Positions 50,968 through 60,908 of a stretch of DNA of 64,000 bases are shown here, in pieces (the first letter of the stretch is position 1; every line of letters starts with the position of its first letter). Position numbers and translations under genes: made by a program. Location of the stretch: contig NZ_CP036524.1 in NCBI RefSeq assembly GCF_008281175.1, positions 3,769,741 to 3,833,740 on the forward strand, in the 5' to 3' direction. The stretch is from [Clostridium] hylemonae DSM 15053 (GTDB lineage: Bacteria > Bacillota > Clostridia > Lachnospirales > Lachnospiraceae). A model generated the notes under the pieces. That model made no database searches. It saw only the letters and a program-made list of their open reading frames with translations, and was not told the DNA's origin.

Positions 50968-51843
50968 CTAAAAATTAATTCTTCCCTGCAGCCAGATATC
51001 GCCCTTGAAACGCCGGCCTACAGCGGGTTCGCCTGTTACCTTCTTCACGGGCACACAGATATCGAATTGCAGCTCATTTACGTCCAGCTTCATGATATAC
51101 AGCTGTTCTTTTGTATCCTCATTTTCTATTGTATGTATTTCCAGTATCTCTCCCAATATGGAATAACAGTCGCACTCTATTCCAAACGGCATAAAGCATG
51201 TGTCTACAATACTGAATACATCTTCTGTTATGAGCCGTCTTGATACTTTTGAGTAAATATCTATATCATCCAGTGTCAGGCTCTCCATTGCTGCCTGGTC
51301 GCCGCTTTTTGCGGCGCTTAGAAGCATCATCCTGTTTCTGGATTCTTCCTGCCTTTTCTTCTCGGATTCGGCATTTTTTAATACGGGAAGGAGTATTGTC
51401 CCTTTGTTGCAGAGCCCGGAAAGTGTTACGGAACCGTATTTCACTTTCTTTCCCGCTATCTGCTTTTCCTTGATAAATTCTACTGAATTCTGCAGATAAA
51501 ATATCAGGCTGATGCCCACTTTGACATCCTCGCAGATTCCGACATAGGCTTCTTCACCCATTCTCCGCTCTACGACCACATCTGCGTAAGATGTCAGCCC
51601 GCTGCCGATAAAGTATGGATAATAATACTGCCGTTCAAAATGTTCGTTGATATCCATATCTCCGCAGACGGAGACGCCAATTCCGGCGCCGCATTCCCTC
51701 TGGTACTCGCAGAAATCCAGTTCATTTTCTACTTCTACCAGTTCATGATGGGTAAATGTATCCTCTGCTTTTTTCAGGAATTCATTCAATTGTCTCTTTG
51801 AAGTTATATTGCCATATCCTATGGCCCGTAAATATTTATGCAT
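50968..51843 (-). CDS. DUF3881-family protein
   Basis: 291 residues, soluble. The opening MHKYLRAIGYGNITSKRQLNEFL and the C-terminal part (VDTCFMPFGIECDCYSILGEI, YIMKLDVNELQFDICVP) match, from memory, the DUF3881 family that sits next to serS in Lachnospiraceae. It has a Lys/Glu-rich helical middle (NAESEKKRQEESRNRM). Function unknown. It is convergent with nothing and reads on from serS, 26 bp downstream. Confidence 0.82.
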   Translation of the reverse strand: MHKYLRAIGYGNITSKRQLNEFLKKAEDTFTHHELVEVENELDFCEYQRECGAGIGVSVCGDMDINEHFERQYYYPYFIGSGLTSYADVVVERRMGEEAYVGICEDVKVGISLIFYLQNSVEFIKEKQIAGKKVKYGSVTLSGLCNKGTILLPVLKNAESEKKRQEESRNRMMLLSAAKSGDQAAMESLTLDDIDIYSKVSRRLITEDVFSIVDTCFMPFGIECDCYSILGEILEIHTIENEDTKEQLYIMKLDVNELQFDICVPVKKVTGEPAVGRRFKGDIWLQGRINF

Positions 51844-51869
51844 GGGTTCTTCCTTACAATTTGAATGTT

Positions 51870-53153
51870 TTATTTCTTTTCAATCTTTTTCATTCCACCC
51901 ATGTACGGCTGCAATACTTCCGGTATGCGGACAGAGCCGTCTTCCTGGAGATTGTTCTCCAGAAATGCGATCAGCATTCTAGGTGGCGCTACTACTGTGT
52001 TATTTAAGGTATGTGCAAAATACTTGCTGTCTGTTCCTTTTACACGGATACCAAGTCTTCTCGCCTGTGCATCGCCAAGGTTGGAACAGCTTCCTACTTC
52101 AAAATATTTCTTCTGTCTCGGTGACCAGGCTTCTACATCACATGATTTTACTTTCAGATCGGCAAGATCTCCGGAGCAGCACTCGAGTGTACGTACCGGT
52201 ATATCGAGAGAGCGGAATAAATCTACTGTATTCTGCCACAGTTTATCATACCATGTCTTGCTCTCTTCCGGCCTGCAGACAACGATCATCTCCTGTTTCT
52301 CAAACTGATGGATTCTGTATACACCACGCTCCTCAATGCCATGCGCGCCTTTTTCCTTACGGAAACATGGTGAGTAGCTCGTCAGTGTCTGCGGAAGCTG
52401 GTCTTCTGAAAGCATCGTATCTATGAATTTACCGATCATTGAATGTTCACTTGTTCCTATAAGATAAAGGTCTTCGCCTTCTATCTTGTACATCATGGAA
52501 TCCATTTCAGCAAAGCTCATAACACCGGTCACTACATTACTGCGGATCATAAATGGCGGAATACAGTAAGTAAATCCGCGGTCGATCATAAAGTCTCTTG
52601 CGTATGTGATCACTGCAGAGTGAAGTCTGGCAATATCGCCCATGAGATAATAGAAGCCGTTTCCTGCAACTTTTCCTGCACTCTCAAGATCTATGCCGTT
52701 GAAGTTCTCCATGATCTCCGTATGATACGGAATTTCAAAGTCTGGCACCACAGGCTCGCCGTACTTCTGTATTTCTACATTTTCGCTGTCGTCTTTACCG
52801 ATCGGAACAGAAGGATCAATGATATTTGGAATACTCATCATGATCTTCTTGATCTTTTCTTCTACCTGCTTTTCTTCAGCTGACAAAGTCTCCACCCGGT
52901 CAGCATTTTCCTGTACTTTTTTCTTGAGTTCTTCTGCCTCCTCTTTTTTTCCCTGAGCCATGCACGCGCCTATCTGTTTGGAAATTTTATTCCTGTCCGC
53001 GCGCAGCGCCTCAACTTCCTGTTTAATATCTCTATTCTTCTGGTCTAATTGTAATACCTCATCTACTAGAGGAAGTTTATCATCCTGAAATTTCTTTTTG
53101 ATATTTTCTTTCACTATATCCGGATTATTTCTTACAAATTTAATATCTAACAT
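51870..53153 (-). CDS. serS: Seryl-tRNA synthetase
   Basis: 427 residues. An N-terminal coiled-coil tRNA arm (about 28-100) precedes the class II core: motif 2 FRKEKGAHGIEERGVYRIHQFEKQE and motif 3 IRVKGTDSKYFAHTLNNTVVAPPRMLIAFLENN, read in parts. It charges tRNA-Ser and also tRNA-Sec where present. The ATG at 53153 fits the family start (MLDIKFVRNNPDIVKENI). No T-box is visible upstream, and it follows DUF4446 by 28 bp. Confidence 0.97.
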   Translation of the reverse strand: MLDIKFVRNNPDIVKENIKKKFQDDKLPLVDEVLQLDQKNRDIKQEVEALRADRNKISKQIGACMAQGKKEEAEELKKKVQENADRVETLSAEEKQVEEKIKKIMMSIPNIIDPSVPIGKDDSENVEIQKYGEPVVPDFEIPYHTEIMENFNGIDLESAGKVAGNGFYYLMGDIARLHSAVITYARDFMIDRGFTYCIPPFMIRSNVVTGVMSFAEMDSMMYKIEGEDLYLIGTSEHSMIGKFIDTMLSEDQLPQTLTSYSPCFRKEKGAHGIEERGVYRIHQFEKQEMIVVCRPEESKTWYDKLWQNTVDLFRSLDIPVRTLECCSGDLADLKVKSCDVEAWSPRQKKYFEVGSCSNLGDAQARRLGIRVKGTDSKYFAHTLNNTVVAPPRMLIAFLENNLQEDGSVRIPEVLQPYMGGMKKIEKK

Positions 53154-53181
53154 AATTCCACCTCATTATTCTTCTTTATTT

Positions 53182-53724
53182 TTAATCTTTATCAATAATG
53201 TCTTTTATTTCTTTATCGTAGGATTCGCTGAAGATAGCTCTGTCAAGTGCCTCTGCCTCTTCTTCCGCCAATTCTACATAACTTTCGCCCTTGACGATCT
53301 CTTTAATATAAGTGTAACAGCCTTCTCTGCTGTGCATTGCGTTTATCACCCAGCCGTTGTTGTTGCCGTCCAGCATGGCCAATGCAAAACTGAGCTTACC
53401 TCCCATCTCGTTGAACGCGTCATACTTGATGATACCGAGCTTCTGATAGTCGCCTTCCATCTTTTTGTTGATTTCCCGTATATCCTGACGGTTCTGCTTT
53501 GTAACTTTAAGTATTGTATCTATCTCCGCAAACTTGTCTTTAAAGCCTTCTTCTAAAGTTTTGCCATCTTTTCCTCTCATAAACGATGCATAGCTGCTTT
53601 TTAACCGGTTATACTTCATGGTGACGTTTACATATAATATAAACAATACGATAAACAATATCAACATAAAGATGAAGATAAAAGCCGGGTCGATTCCTAA
53701 TGCATTTAGTATCTTACTTTCCAT
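53182..53724 (-). CDS. DUF4446-family membrane protein
   Basis: 180 residues. One N-terminal helix (about 13-35, FIFIFMLILFIVLFILYVNV), a helical linker (RLKSSYASFMRGKDGKTLEEG) and the conserved KYDAFNEMGGKLSFALAMLDGNNNGWVINAMHSREGCYTYIKEI, the DUF4446 signature. It is found in Firmicutes next to parB. Function unknown. The start codon lies 7 bp after the parB stop. Confidence 0.9.
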   Translation of the reverse strand: MESKILNALGIDPAFIFIFMLILFIVLFILYVNVTMKYNRLKSSYASFMRGKDGKTLEEGFKDKFAEIDTILKVTKQNRQDIREINKKMEGDYQKLGIIKYDAFNEMGGKLSFALAMLDGNNNGWVINAMHSREGCYTYIKEIVKGESYVELAEEEAEALDRAIFSESYDKEIKDIIDKD

Positions 53725-53730
53725 AAATGT

Positions 53731-54639
53731 CTATTCTCCTTTGTTGACGCTCATCATTAAATCGAACACACGTTCTAGTTCGCTGTCCGAATAATATTCT
53801 ATCTCTATCTTACCTTTTCCTTTTCCTTTAGATGCTATACTTACTTTAGTACCCATTACTTCTTTTAATTTTTCGGCCAGATCTGTATATACAAACTGAT
53901 TTTCAATTATTTTCTTTTCCTTTGGTTTTTTAGGATTTTTAAGTTCTTTGATCAGTTTTTCAGTCTCCCGGACACTCAGCTTCTCATCAAATATTTTATT
54001 TGCCAGTATATATTGCTGTTCATGGTCATCTATCGCAAGAAGAGCCCTCGCGTGTCCTGTTGAAATCATATCATCTATGATCATCTGCTGTACTTTCTCA
54101 TCCAATTTGAGAAGGCGCATAGAATTTGTAACAGCTGTTCTGCTCTTTGAAACTCTTTCAGCTACTTCATCCTGCTTTAAGTTAAATTCTTCCAAAAGCT
54201 TTTTAAATGCCATGGCTTCTTCAATTGGATTCAGATTTTCCCTCTGTATATTCTCTATAAGGGAAATTTCCACAATTTCCTGTTCTGTATAGTCTTTTAC
54301 AATAACCGGCACTTCTTTAATGCCTGCCATCTTGGCAGCCCTCCATCTTCGCTCCCCTGCTATTATTTCAAAATAATCTTTTCTTTTTCTTACAAGAAGC
54401 GGCTGGAGTACACCAAACTGTTTTATGGAATCAGCCAGCTCTAACAATGCATCCTCTTCAAAATTTTTACGCGGCTGCTCTCTGTTTGGCTCTACCATAT
54501 TTATCTTCATCGTTCGCTCCCCTGTGTCTGATTTATTATCTTCCAAGGGGGTACTCGTATTGGTCGTAGTTGTTTTCAGGGGTTTGTCTGGGATTAAGCT
54601 GTCAAGTCCTTTGCCAAGCCCTTTCTTTTTTACTGCCAT
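53731..54639 (-). CDS. parB: Chromosome partition protein ParB (Spo0J)
   Basis: 302 residues from the ATG at 54639 (GGAGG, 8 nt); the frame continues to 54651 without support. It has the ParB CTPase motif GERRWRAAKMAG (preceded by IIAGERR), IENIQRENLNPIEEA and the central helix-turn-helix KQDEVAERVSKSRTAVTNSMRLLKL. It binds parS and spreads as a CTP-dependent clamp, loading SMC and organising the origin. It lies 18 bp after parA; two parS sites are upstream of parA. Confidence 0.97.
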   Translation of the reverse strand: MAVKKKGLGKGLDSLIPDKPLKTTTTNTSTPLEDNKSDTGERTMKINMVEPNREQPRKNFEEDALLELADSIKQFGVLQPLLVRKRKDYFEIIAGERRWRAAKMAGIKEVPVIVKDYTEQEIVEISLIENIQRENLNPIEEAMAFKKLLEEFNLKQDEVAERVSKSRTAVTNSMRLLKLDEKVQQMIIDDMISTGHARALLAIDDHEQQYILANKIFDEKLSVRETEKLIKELKNPKKPKEKKIIENQFVYTDLAEKLKEVMGTKVSIASKGKGKGKIEIEYYSDSELERVFDLMMSVNKGE

Positions 54640-54656
54640 ATTGTCCTCCATACTAA

Positions 54657-55418
54657 TTATTTTTTATTCATTACCTCTTCAGCCAATTTCATATAGCTTT
54701 CCGAACCTGCGGACTTCGGATCATATTGGCTTATCGGCATTCCATAGCTTGGAGCCTCTGCCAGACGTATATTTCGCGGTATGATCGTCTTATATATTGC
54801 CTGTTGAAGGTTATCTTTAACGTTTTCCACTACCTGCAATGACAAATTAGTCCTTGCATCATACATTGTGAATACAACTCCCTCTATTTCAAGTCCAGGA
54901 TTCAGACGTTCTTTCACGAGTTCAACCGTATGTATCAGCTGACTTAGCCCCTCTAACGCATAATATTCGCATTGAATTGGTACTAATACTGTATCTGCAG
55001 TCGTCATGGCATTGATCGTAAGCATACTTAGCGACGGCGGACAATCGATAATAATAAAATTATAGTTATCCCTGATATCTTTAATTGCTTCTCTTACAAT
55101 AAATTCCTTTTCTTCTACCCCGATCAATTCTATTTCAGCCGCAGATAAATCTATACTAGTAGGTAATATATCAAGATTTTCAAGTGCTTCTTTCTGTAAG
55201 ACCTCTTCTACATCAGCTTCTCCGATAATCAAATCATAAATTGTTTTTTCTACCGTTTCCTTATCTAATCCAAGCCCACTCGTCATATTTCCCTGTGGAT
55301 CCATGTCCACAGCAAGAACCTTCTGGCCCTTTTCTGCCAGACAGGCGGACAGATTGATAGCTGTTGTAGTCTTTCCAACTCCACCTTTTTGGTTGGCAAT
55401 GGCTATAACTCTTCCCAT
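54657..55418 (-). CDS. parA: Chromosome partition ATPase ParA (Soj)
   Basis: 253 residues from the ATG at 55418. The deviant Walker A is KGGVGKTTT, followed by [14 protein letters not shown] and the Walker B-type [12 protein letters not shown]. It partners ParB in origin segregation and, in Bacillus, controls DnaA activity. AAAGGTGA precedes the start. It is the first gene of the parAB-DUF4446-serS group, downstream of the two parS sites. Confidence 0.97.
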   Translation of the reverse strand: MGRVIAIANQKGGVGKTTTAINLSACLAEKGQKVLAVDMDPQGNMTSGLGLDKETVEKTIYDLIIGEADVEEVLQKEALENLDILPTSIDLSAAEIELIGVEEKEFIVREAIKDIRDNYNFIIIDCPPSLSMLTINAMTTADTVLVPIQCEYYALEGLSQLIHTVELVKERLNPGLEIEGVVFTMYDARTNLSLQVVENVKDNLQQAIYKTIIPRNIRLAEAPSYGMPISQYDPKSAGSESYMKLAEEVMNKK

Positions 55419-55484
55419 TTTAATCACCTTTCTGTTTTTTGCATAGATTTAGTATACCACCTTTTTGTTATTATATCTACTAAA

Positions 55485-55500
55485 TGTTTCACGTGAAACA
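55485..55500. other. parS site 1
   Basis: TGTTTCACGTGAAACA, a perfect 16-bp palindrome identical to the consensus ParB-binding site, 67 bp upstream of the parA start. Confidence 0.96.
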
Positions 55501-55601
55501 TTTTATTTTTGTTTTTATACATAAACTTTATATGATTGAATATTATATGTCTGTCAAAGTTATATTGTATATGTTTTATTTGGTGACATGCTGTTTTAAA
55601 A

Positions 55602-55617
55602 TGTTTCACGTGAAACA
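55602..55617. other. parS site 2
   Basis: TGTTTCACGTGAAACA again, 117 bp from site 1. The two perfect sites lie in the AT-rich divergent region between parA and the hydrolase gene. Confidence 0.96.
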
Positions 55618-55755
55618 TTTTCACTTTTAAGCTTTATCTATCAGTCCTCTTGTAGTATAATATTTATATGAGTAAACTAAATCAATTAACTTAAATAAGT
55701 TTATTCCTACAAGAAACAAGGGGACGTTATTTCAAAAAAAGAAAGTGGGGTTAAT

Positions 55756-56718
55756 ATGAGCTGGAAAAAGAAACTCGCTGCAGGAACAGCTTTAACCGGG
55801 GCTGCTGCTGTTACAATACACATGATAAATAAGTTTATTTACTTTTCTGCTACATTAGATGATTTATTAAGTAATCCATCTGGTTCTTATTATGAATGGA
55901 GATTCGGTAAAATATATTATACAAAAAAAGGAGAAGGTAAGCCGTTACTCCTAATTCATGATTTAACTACATACAGTTCTGCATACGAGTGGAACAAGAC
56001 CGTCGATGAATTATCAAAAAAATATACTGTTTTTAGTATTGATCTGCTTGGCTGCGGACGTTCAGATAAACCTAATTTAACATATACCAATTATATGTAT
56101 GTCCAGTTAATTACTGATTTTATTAAACATGTAATTGGTGATAAGACAGATGTAATAGCGACAGGAGAGTCAGGCTCCTTTGTTTTGGCTGCTTGTCAGA
56201 ATGATAGTTCAATAATTGATCAGATAGTGCTGGTCAATCCTGCAAGTATAGAGCTTCTTGGTAAAATACCTACAAAAAGAAGTAAATGTTTGAGCTGGTT
56301 TATAAATACTCCTATCCTGGGTACATTTGTTTATAATATGCTCACCAAACGTAAGGATATTGAAGCCCTGTTCCAAATGGATTACTTTGATGATTTTGAC
56401 AACATTGACGATGATATTATACGTACTTACTATGAGTCTGCTCATTCGGGAAATGCATCATCAAAATATTTGTTAGCAAGTATTTTAGGATATTACACTA
56501 CAATAAATATACCTCATTGCCTGGAGTCTTTATCTAACAGTATATATATAGTTGCAGGAAAATCTAATCAAGATAATATTGATTTTGCAAATGACTATAA
56601 AGATATACTTCCTTCTATTGAAATTGTTGAAATGGATAATACTAAATATCTTCCTCAACTGGAGAAACCAGATGAGTTTCTTGAACAGTTAAATATACTG
56701 TTATCATCAGGAGAATAA
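55756..56718 (+). CDS. Alpha/beta hydrolase-fold protein, catalytic His apparently lost
   Basis: 320 residues. An N-terminal hydrophobic segment (about 8-30) may anchor it. The fold is clear: KPLLLIHDLTTYSS (oxyanion strand), FSIDLLGCGRSDKP, and the nucleophile elbow ATGESGS with Ser139. At the place of the catalytic His (usually GHFPHLEKP) it reads NTKYLPQLEKPDEF, with no His. It may be inactive, use another base, or serve as a binding protein. AGTGGGG lies 7 nt before the ATG. It runs against the neighbours, between parA and rsmG, and both sides are terminated. Confidence 0.83.
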   Translation: MSWKKKLAAGTALTGAAAVTIHMINKFIYFSATLDDLLSNPSGSYYEWRFGKIYYTKKGEGKPLLLIHDLTTYSSAYEWNKTVDELSKKYTVFSIDLLGCGRSDKPNLTYTNYMYVQLITDFIKHVIGDKTDVIATGESGSFVLAACQNDSSIIDQIVLVNPASIELLGKIPTKRSKCLSWFINTPILGTFVYNMLTKRKDIEALFQMDYFDDFDNIDDDIIRTYYESAHSGNASSKYLLASILGYYTTINIPHCLESLSNSIYIVAGKSNQDNIDFANDYKDILPSIEIVEMDNTKYLPQLEKPDEFLEQLNILLSSGE

Positions 56719-56738
56719 ATAAAAAGTATAAAACAAAA

Positions 56739-56781
56739 AACAGCCCGTGAATAAGTTATTCATATTCACAGGCTGTTTTTT
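56739..56781 (+). terminator. Terminator between the hydrolase and rsmG
   Basis: AACAGCCCGTGAATA pairs with TATTCACAGGCTGTT (one mismatch) and is followed by TTTT on the plus strand and preceded by AAAAA, so it can stop both convergent genes. Confidence 0.88.
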
Positions 56782-56789
56782 ATGACTGA

Positions 56790-57503
56790 TCATTTTAATG
56801 GTTCTTTTGACGGAAGTCCCGCTTTTCTCGGATATCTTTTAGCTGTCTGCCTTTCTTTTTCAATAATAACAAATGACCTTCCTATATCTGTTCCGGGCAG
56901 TTGAAACTTCACTGTATCTTTAATACGGCCGCCTAATAATGCTGCTGCATTTCTGGAATCTTCCTTTTCGTTTTCTACATCTCCGGACTTATATGATATA
57001 AATATACCCCCTATCCGTATATATGGTATACAATATTCAGACAAAGTGGCCAGGTTCGCAACGGCCCGTGATACACATAAATCATACATTTCTCTGTATT
57101 CTTTCTGCTTTGCGTAATCTTCAGCCCGGCCATGTATTGTTCTGATATCTTTAAGTCCTGTACGCTCAATTACCGTATCTAAAAACCGGATTCTTTTATT
57201 CAGGGAATCCAGTAACGTTATATTCAGATGAGGAAATGCAATCTTCAACGGTATGCCGGGAAATCCGGCTCCGGTTCCTATGTCAATGACACTGTGGATT
57301 TTATCTATTTCTATCGCTTTCACAAGAGAAAGACTGTCCACAAAATGTTTTTCTACCACTTCCTCATACTCTGTGATCCCTGTCAGATTCATTACTTTAT
57401 TCCACTCTATAAGCAGATCATAAAACTGTTCAAATTGTTCTTCCTGCCTGTCATTAATAGAGATATTCAGTTCCTGAAGTTTCGTTTTTAATATTTTACT
57501 CAT
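56790..57503 (-). CDS. rsmG: 16S rRNA (guanine-N7) methyltransferase
   Basis: 237 residues. MNLTGITEYEEVVEKHFVDSL, the SAM motif VIDIGTGAGFPGIPLKIAFP, and ITLLDSLNKRIRFLD are the RsmG signatures. It methylates G527 (E. coli numbering) of 16S rRNA; loss gives low-level streptomycin resistance in other bacteria. It follows mnmG by 10 bp, the usual order. Confidence 0.97.
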   Translation of the reverse strand: MSKILKTKLQELNISINDRQEEQFEQFYDLLIEWNKVMNLTGITEYEEVVEKHFVDSLSLVKAIEIDKIHSVIDIGTGAGFPGIPLKIAFPHLNITLLDSLNKRIRFLDTVIERTGLKDIRTIHGRAEDYAKQKEYREMYDLCVSRAVANLATLSEYCIPYIRIGGIFISYKSGDVENEKEDSRNAAALLGGRIKDTVKFQLPGTDIGRSFVIIEKERQTAKRYPRKAGLPSKEPLK

Positions 57504-57513
57504 CTATAAACCC

Positions 57514-59415
57514 CTATGCATTAAGATAAACTAATAATACGGATATATCAGCAGGAGACACACCCGAAATACGAGACGCCTGGCCTATAGATACAGGCCT
57601 GTACTCTTTTAACTTTTGAACTGCCTCTATGCGGAGACTTTTTATATCATCGTAGTCAATATTTTCAGGTATCTTTCTTTTTTCCAGTTTTTTAAACTGC
57701 TCTACCTGTTTTTCCTGTCGTTTGATATAACCGTCATATTTGATAGAAATATTTACCTGCTCTATAATTTCTTCTTCCAGTCCTTCCGGAAATACAGGAC
57801 GTTTTTTGTCAATTGGACGCAGCGCTTCATAAGACAGCTCCGGACGGCGTATGAGTTCTGCAAGAGTGGTTCCTGAATTTAAAGGTGTACTGTCATACTC
57901 TCTAAGTATATCCTGTACCTGTTCATTTGCCCCGACATTTACATGATTCACACGCTCTATCTCTTCTGTGATCCACTTTTCTTTCATAAGAAAATGTTCA
58001 TAACGTTCTTTTTCTATAAGTCCGGCCTCATATCCGAGCTTTGTAAGCCGCCTGTCGGCATTATCCTGCCGCAGAAGCAGCCGGTATTCCGCGCGTGATG
58101 TCATCATTCTGTATGGCTCCCGGCTTTCCTTTGTCACAAGATCATCAATAAGAACGCCAATGTAAGCCTGTGAACGGTCTATGACCAGCGGTTCTTTTCC
58201 CTGCAGCATCCTGGCCGCATTTATGCCGGCTACAAGGCCCTGCGCCGCCGCCTCTTCATAGCCGGAACTTCCATTAAACTGGCCGCCGCTGAACAGACCT
58301 TTAATGTTTCTGAACTCTAATGAAGGTTTCAACTGTCTCGCATCTATGCAGTCGTATTCAATTGCATATGCATTTCTGACGATCTTAACATTTTCAAGTC
58401 CAGGTACGGTACGATACATTGCATATTGAACATCCTCCGGCAGAGAACTGGACATTCCTCCGATATACATTTCATTTGTCTCAAGCCCTTCCGGTTCTAT
58501 AAACACCTGATGCCTGTCCTTATCCGCAAACTTGACTACTTTATCCTCAATGGACGGACAATATCTCGGCCCGGTTCCTTCTATCATTCCTGAATAGAGA
58601 GGTGACCTGTCAAGATTCGCCCGGATAATATCATGCGTTTTCTTATTTGTATAAGTGAGCCAGCACGATACCTGATCTATCTGTATGTCCTCCGGATCTG
58701 TCGTAAATGAAAATGGCACGATCCTTTCATCGCCAAACTGTTCTTCCATTTTACTGAAGTCAACTGTATTTTTGTCAATTCTGGCGGGAGTACCGGTTTT
58801 AAACCGATACATCCTGATACCAAGTTCTTTCAGACATTCCGTTAAGTAATTAGCCGCCTGGAGACCATTCGGACCTGTATTCTGACTTATATCGCCATAT
58901 ATACAACGCGACTTCAGATATGTCCCCGTACAGAGAATGACAGCTCTACAGCGATAGACAGCGCCTGAATAGGTCTGCACTCCAATCACTTTATTATCTT
59001 CTGTCAATATATTCACAACTTCCGCCTGTTTAATCTCCAGGCGGTCCTGATTTTCCAGTACCTGGCGCATCGTTCTGCTGTAATGAAGCTTATCTGCCTG
59101 TGCGCGGAGAGAATGGACGGCAGGACCTTTCGACTTATTCAGCATTTTTGACTGTATAAAGGTTTTGTCGATGACTTTCCCCATCTCACCGCCAAGCGCG
59201 TCAATCTCTCTCACTAGATGGCCCTTTGAGCTTCCTCCGATATTTGGATTGCACGGCATCAACGCTATACTGTCTACACTTACCGTAAATACTATAGTGC
59301 AAAAGCCAAGTCTGGCGGCAGCAAGAGCCGCCTCACAGCCCGCATGTCCCGCACCGACAACAACTACATCGTATTCATCATTATTTTCCCATACAGAATT
59401 TGCTGAATATTTCAT
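57514..59415 (-). CDS. mnmG: tRNA uridine-5-carboxymethylaminomethyl modification protein MnmG
   Basis: 633 residues. The FAD-binding Rossmann motif [19 protein letters not shown] is at the start, with [25 protein letters not shown] and [12 protein letters not shown], and a C-terminal helical domain ending [17 protein letters not shown] that binds MnmE. With MnmE it modifies U34 of several tRNAs. The start at 59415 overlaps the mnmE end by 35 bp; GGGAG lies about 13 nt upstream, so coupling to mnmE translation is likely. Confidence 0.96.
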   Translation of the reverse strand: MKYSANSVWENNDEYDVVVVGAGHAGCEAALAAARLGFCTIVFTVSVDSIALMPCNPNIGGSSKGHLVREIDALGGEMGKVIDKTFIQSKMLNKSKGPAVHSLRAQADKLHYSRTMRQVLENQDRLEIKQAEVVNILTEDNKVIGVQTYSGAVYRCRAVILCTGTYLKSRCIYGDISQNTGPNGLQAANYLTECLKELGIRMYRFKTGTPARIDKNTVDFSKMEEQFGDERIVPFSFTTDPEDIQIDQVSCWLTYTNKKTHDIIRANLDRSPLYSGMIEGTGPRYCPSIEDKVVKFADKDRHQVFIEPEGLETNEMYIGGMSSSLPEDVQYAMYRTVPGLENVKIVRNAYAIEYDCIDARQLKPSLEFRNIKGLFSGGQFNGSSGYEEAAAQGLVAGINAARMLQGKEPLVIDRSQAYIGVLIDDLVTKESREPYRMMTSRAEYRLLLRQDNADRRLTKLGYEAGLIEKERYEHFLMKEKWITEEIERVNHVNVGANEQVQDILREYDSTPLNSGTTLAELIRRPELSYEALRPIDKKRPVFPEGLEEEIIEQVNISIKYDGYIKRQEKQVEQFKKLEKRKIPENIDYDDIKSLRIEAVQKLKEYRPVSIGQASRISGVSPADISVLLVYLNA

Positions 59416-60796
59416 TTATCAAATCTTCTCCCATCGTATCTCCGGTAATATCACCAAGCGATTTATATGCATCTAACAAGTCAATTGAATAAAAATCTTC
59501 CGGCATTCCCATATCAATACTATCTATCACTTTCTGTAAAGAACCGCCGGCATCCTGTAATGCTGCCTTATGTCTGACATTTGTAATATAGATTTCATCA
59601 TTAAATGAAAGATTTCCTTCAAAAAACATATTTTTTACAGCTTCTTCAAAGTCTGCAATTCCGTTCTGATTCTTTGCAGACACTTCTATTACTTGTATTT
59701 CTTTGCTTTTACTTATATTATTATTTGCAGGATTACTTGCATTATAAACATCTTTTATTTTTTCCTTCGTTATTATCATATCTAAATCCGTCTTATTTAG
59801 CAATATAATAGCTGGTTTTCCATATATCATTTTCAAAATCTGTCTGTCATTTTCATCAAGCGGCGCAGACGCATCAATTACATATAAAATCAGATCCGCC
59901 TCATCTGCATACATTTTCGCTTTATCTACCCCGATCTTTTCTACAATGTCATCTGTCTCTCTTATGCCCGCTGTATCTATTATATTAAGTGAAATACCTT
60001 GAAGGTTGATATGCTCTTCCAGTATATCACGGGTTGTCCCGGCCACCTCCGTTACGATAGCTCTTTCCTCACCGACCAGAACATTTAAAAGAGAAGACTT
60101 TCCTGCATTTGGCCTGCCTACAATAACTGTTTTTATGCCTTCCTTAATGATCCTTCCGTTATCACATGTGGAAAGCAGTTTATTAATTTCTAATAATAAT
60201 TCATTTACAGCAGATCTTAATTCTTCCCCATATCCATCAACGCTGATATGCTCCGGATCATCCAGCGCTGTCTCTATAAATGCAGTGTGGTATATTATTT
60301 TATTTCTTATGTCATTTATTTTTGACTTTACATTTCCTTTTAACTGGCTGACTGAACTTTTTAACGCATACTCATTTTGTGAAGCGATCAGATCGCCGAC
60401 AGCTTCAGCCTGTGATAAGTCAAGCCTGCCATTTAAAAAAGCACGTTTCGTAAATTCTCCGGGCTCTGCCGGCCTGGCCCCATTTTTGATCATAAGCTCA
60501 AGAACACGTCTGACAAGATATACGCCTCCGTGGCAGTTTACTTCCACCGTATCTTCCCCGGTATAACTGTGAGGACCTCTCATAAGCATGACAAGCACCT
60601 CGTCGATCGTCTCTTCTCCATCCTTAATATAACCGTAATGTATTGTATGAGACTTCTGAGCAGCGAGCTTCTTACCGTTCTTTCCTTCATATATCCTGTC
60701 TGCGATCATAAAAGCTTTCCCACCGCTCATGCGTACAATGCCTATCCCCGAATCAGACATAGCTGTAGAAATCGCTGCAATAGTTTGAGTTTTCAC
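59381..60796 (-). CDS. mnmE: tRNA modification GTPase MnmE
   Basis: 471 residues from a GTG start at 60796 with GGAGG 8 nt upstream; an in-frame upstream ATG is the inside of a hairpin. The N-terminal domain binds formyl-folate, the G domain has [12 protein letters not shown] (P-loop), DTAGIRE (G3) and NKTD (G4), and the C-terminus is CMGK with the essential Cys. It works with MnmG at U34 of tRNA. A perfect 22-bp inverted repeat lies just upstream of the ribosome binding site. Confidence 0.96.
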   Translation of the reverse strand: MKTQTIAAISTAMSDSGIGIVRMSGGKAFMIADRIYEGKNGKKLAAQKSHTIHYGYIKDGEETIDEVLVMLMRGPHSYTGEDTVEVNCHGGVYLVRRVLELMIKNGARPAEPGEFTKRAFLNGRLDLSQAEAVGDLIASQNEYALKSSVSQLKGNVKSKINDIRNKIIYHTAFIETALDDPEHISVDGYGEELRSAVNELLLEINKLLSTCDNGRIIKEGIKTVIVGRPNAGKSSLLNVLVGEERAIVTEVAGTTRDILEEHINLQGISLNIIDTAGIRETDDIVEKIGVDKAKMYADEADLILYVIDASAPLDENDRQILKMIYGKPAIILLNKTDLDMIITKEKIKDVYNASNPANNNISKSKEIQVIEVSAKNQNGIADFEEAVKNMFFEGNLSFNDEIYITNVRHKAALQDAGGSLQKVIDSIDMGMPEDFYSIDLLDAYKSLGDITGDTMGEDLINEIFSKFCMGK

Positions 60797-60810
60797 AACA
60801 ATTACCTCCG

Positions 60811-60862
60811 TTTTCATAGGGGTCAGACCCCTTTGGCGTTAGGGGTCTGACCCCTATGAAAA
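60811..60862. repeat. Perfect 22-bp inverted repeat upstream of mnmE
   Basis: Arms 60811-60832 and 60841-60862 (core AGGGGTCTGACCCCTATGAA) with an 8-nt loop TTGGCGTT. Each arm itself contains GGGGTCAGACCCC, a smaller palindrome. The hairpin ends 4 nt from the mnmE Shine-Dalgarno. Confidence 0.92.
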
Positions 60863-60867
60863 TATAC

Positions 60868-60900
60868 AAAAAATAGGGGCAATTTCAACCCCTATTTTTT
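60868..60900 (-). terminator. Bidirectional terminator after jag
   Basis: AAAAAATAGGGG / CCCCTATTTTTT with a 9-nt loop, directly after the jag stop, with T-runs in both directions. Confidence 0.88.
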
Positions 60901-60908
60901 CTTTTTAT

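Noticed and set aside
55424..55624. 66-residue minus-strand ORF with MFHVKH repeats upstream of parA
   Set aside because: The MFHVKH phrase is simply the parS palindrome read in frame, and the rest is AT-rich spacer with no ribosome binding site.
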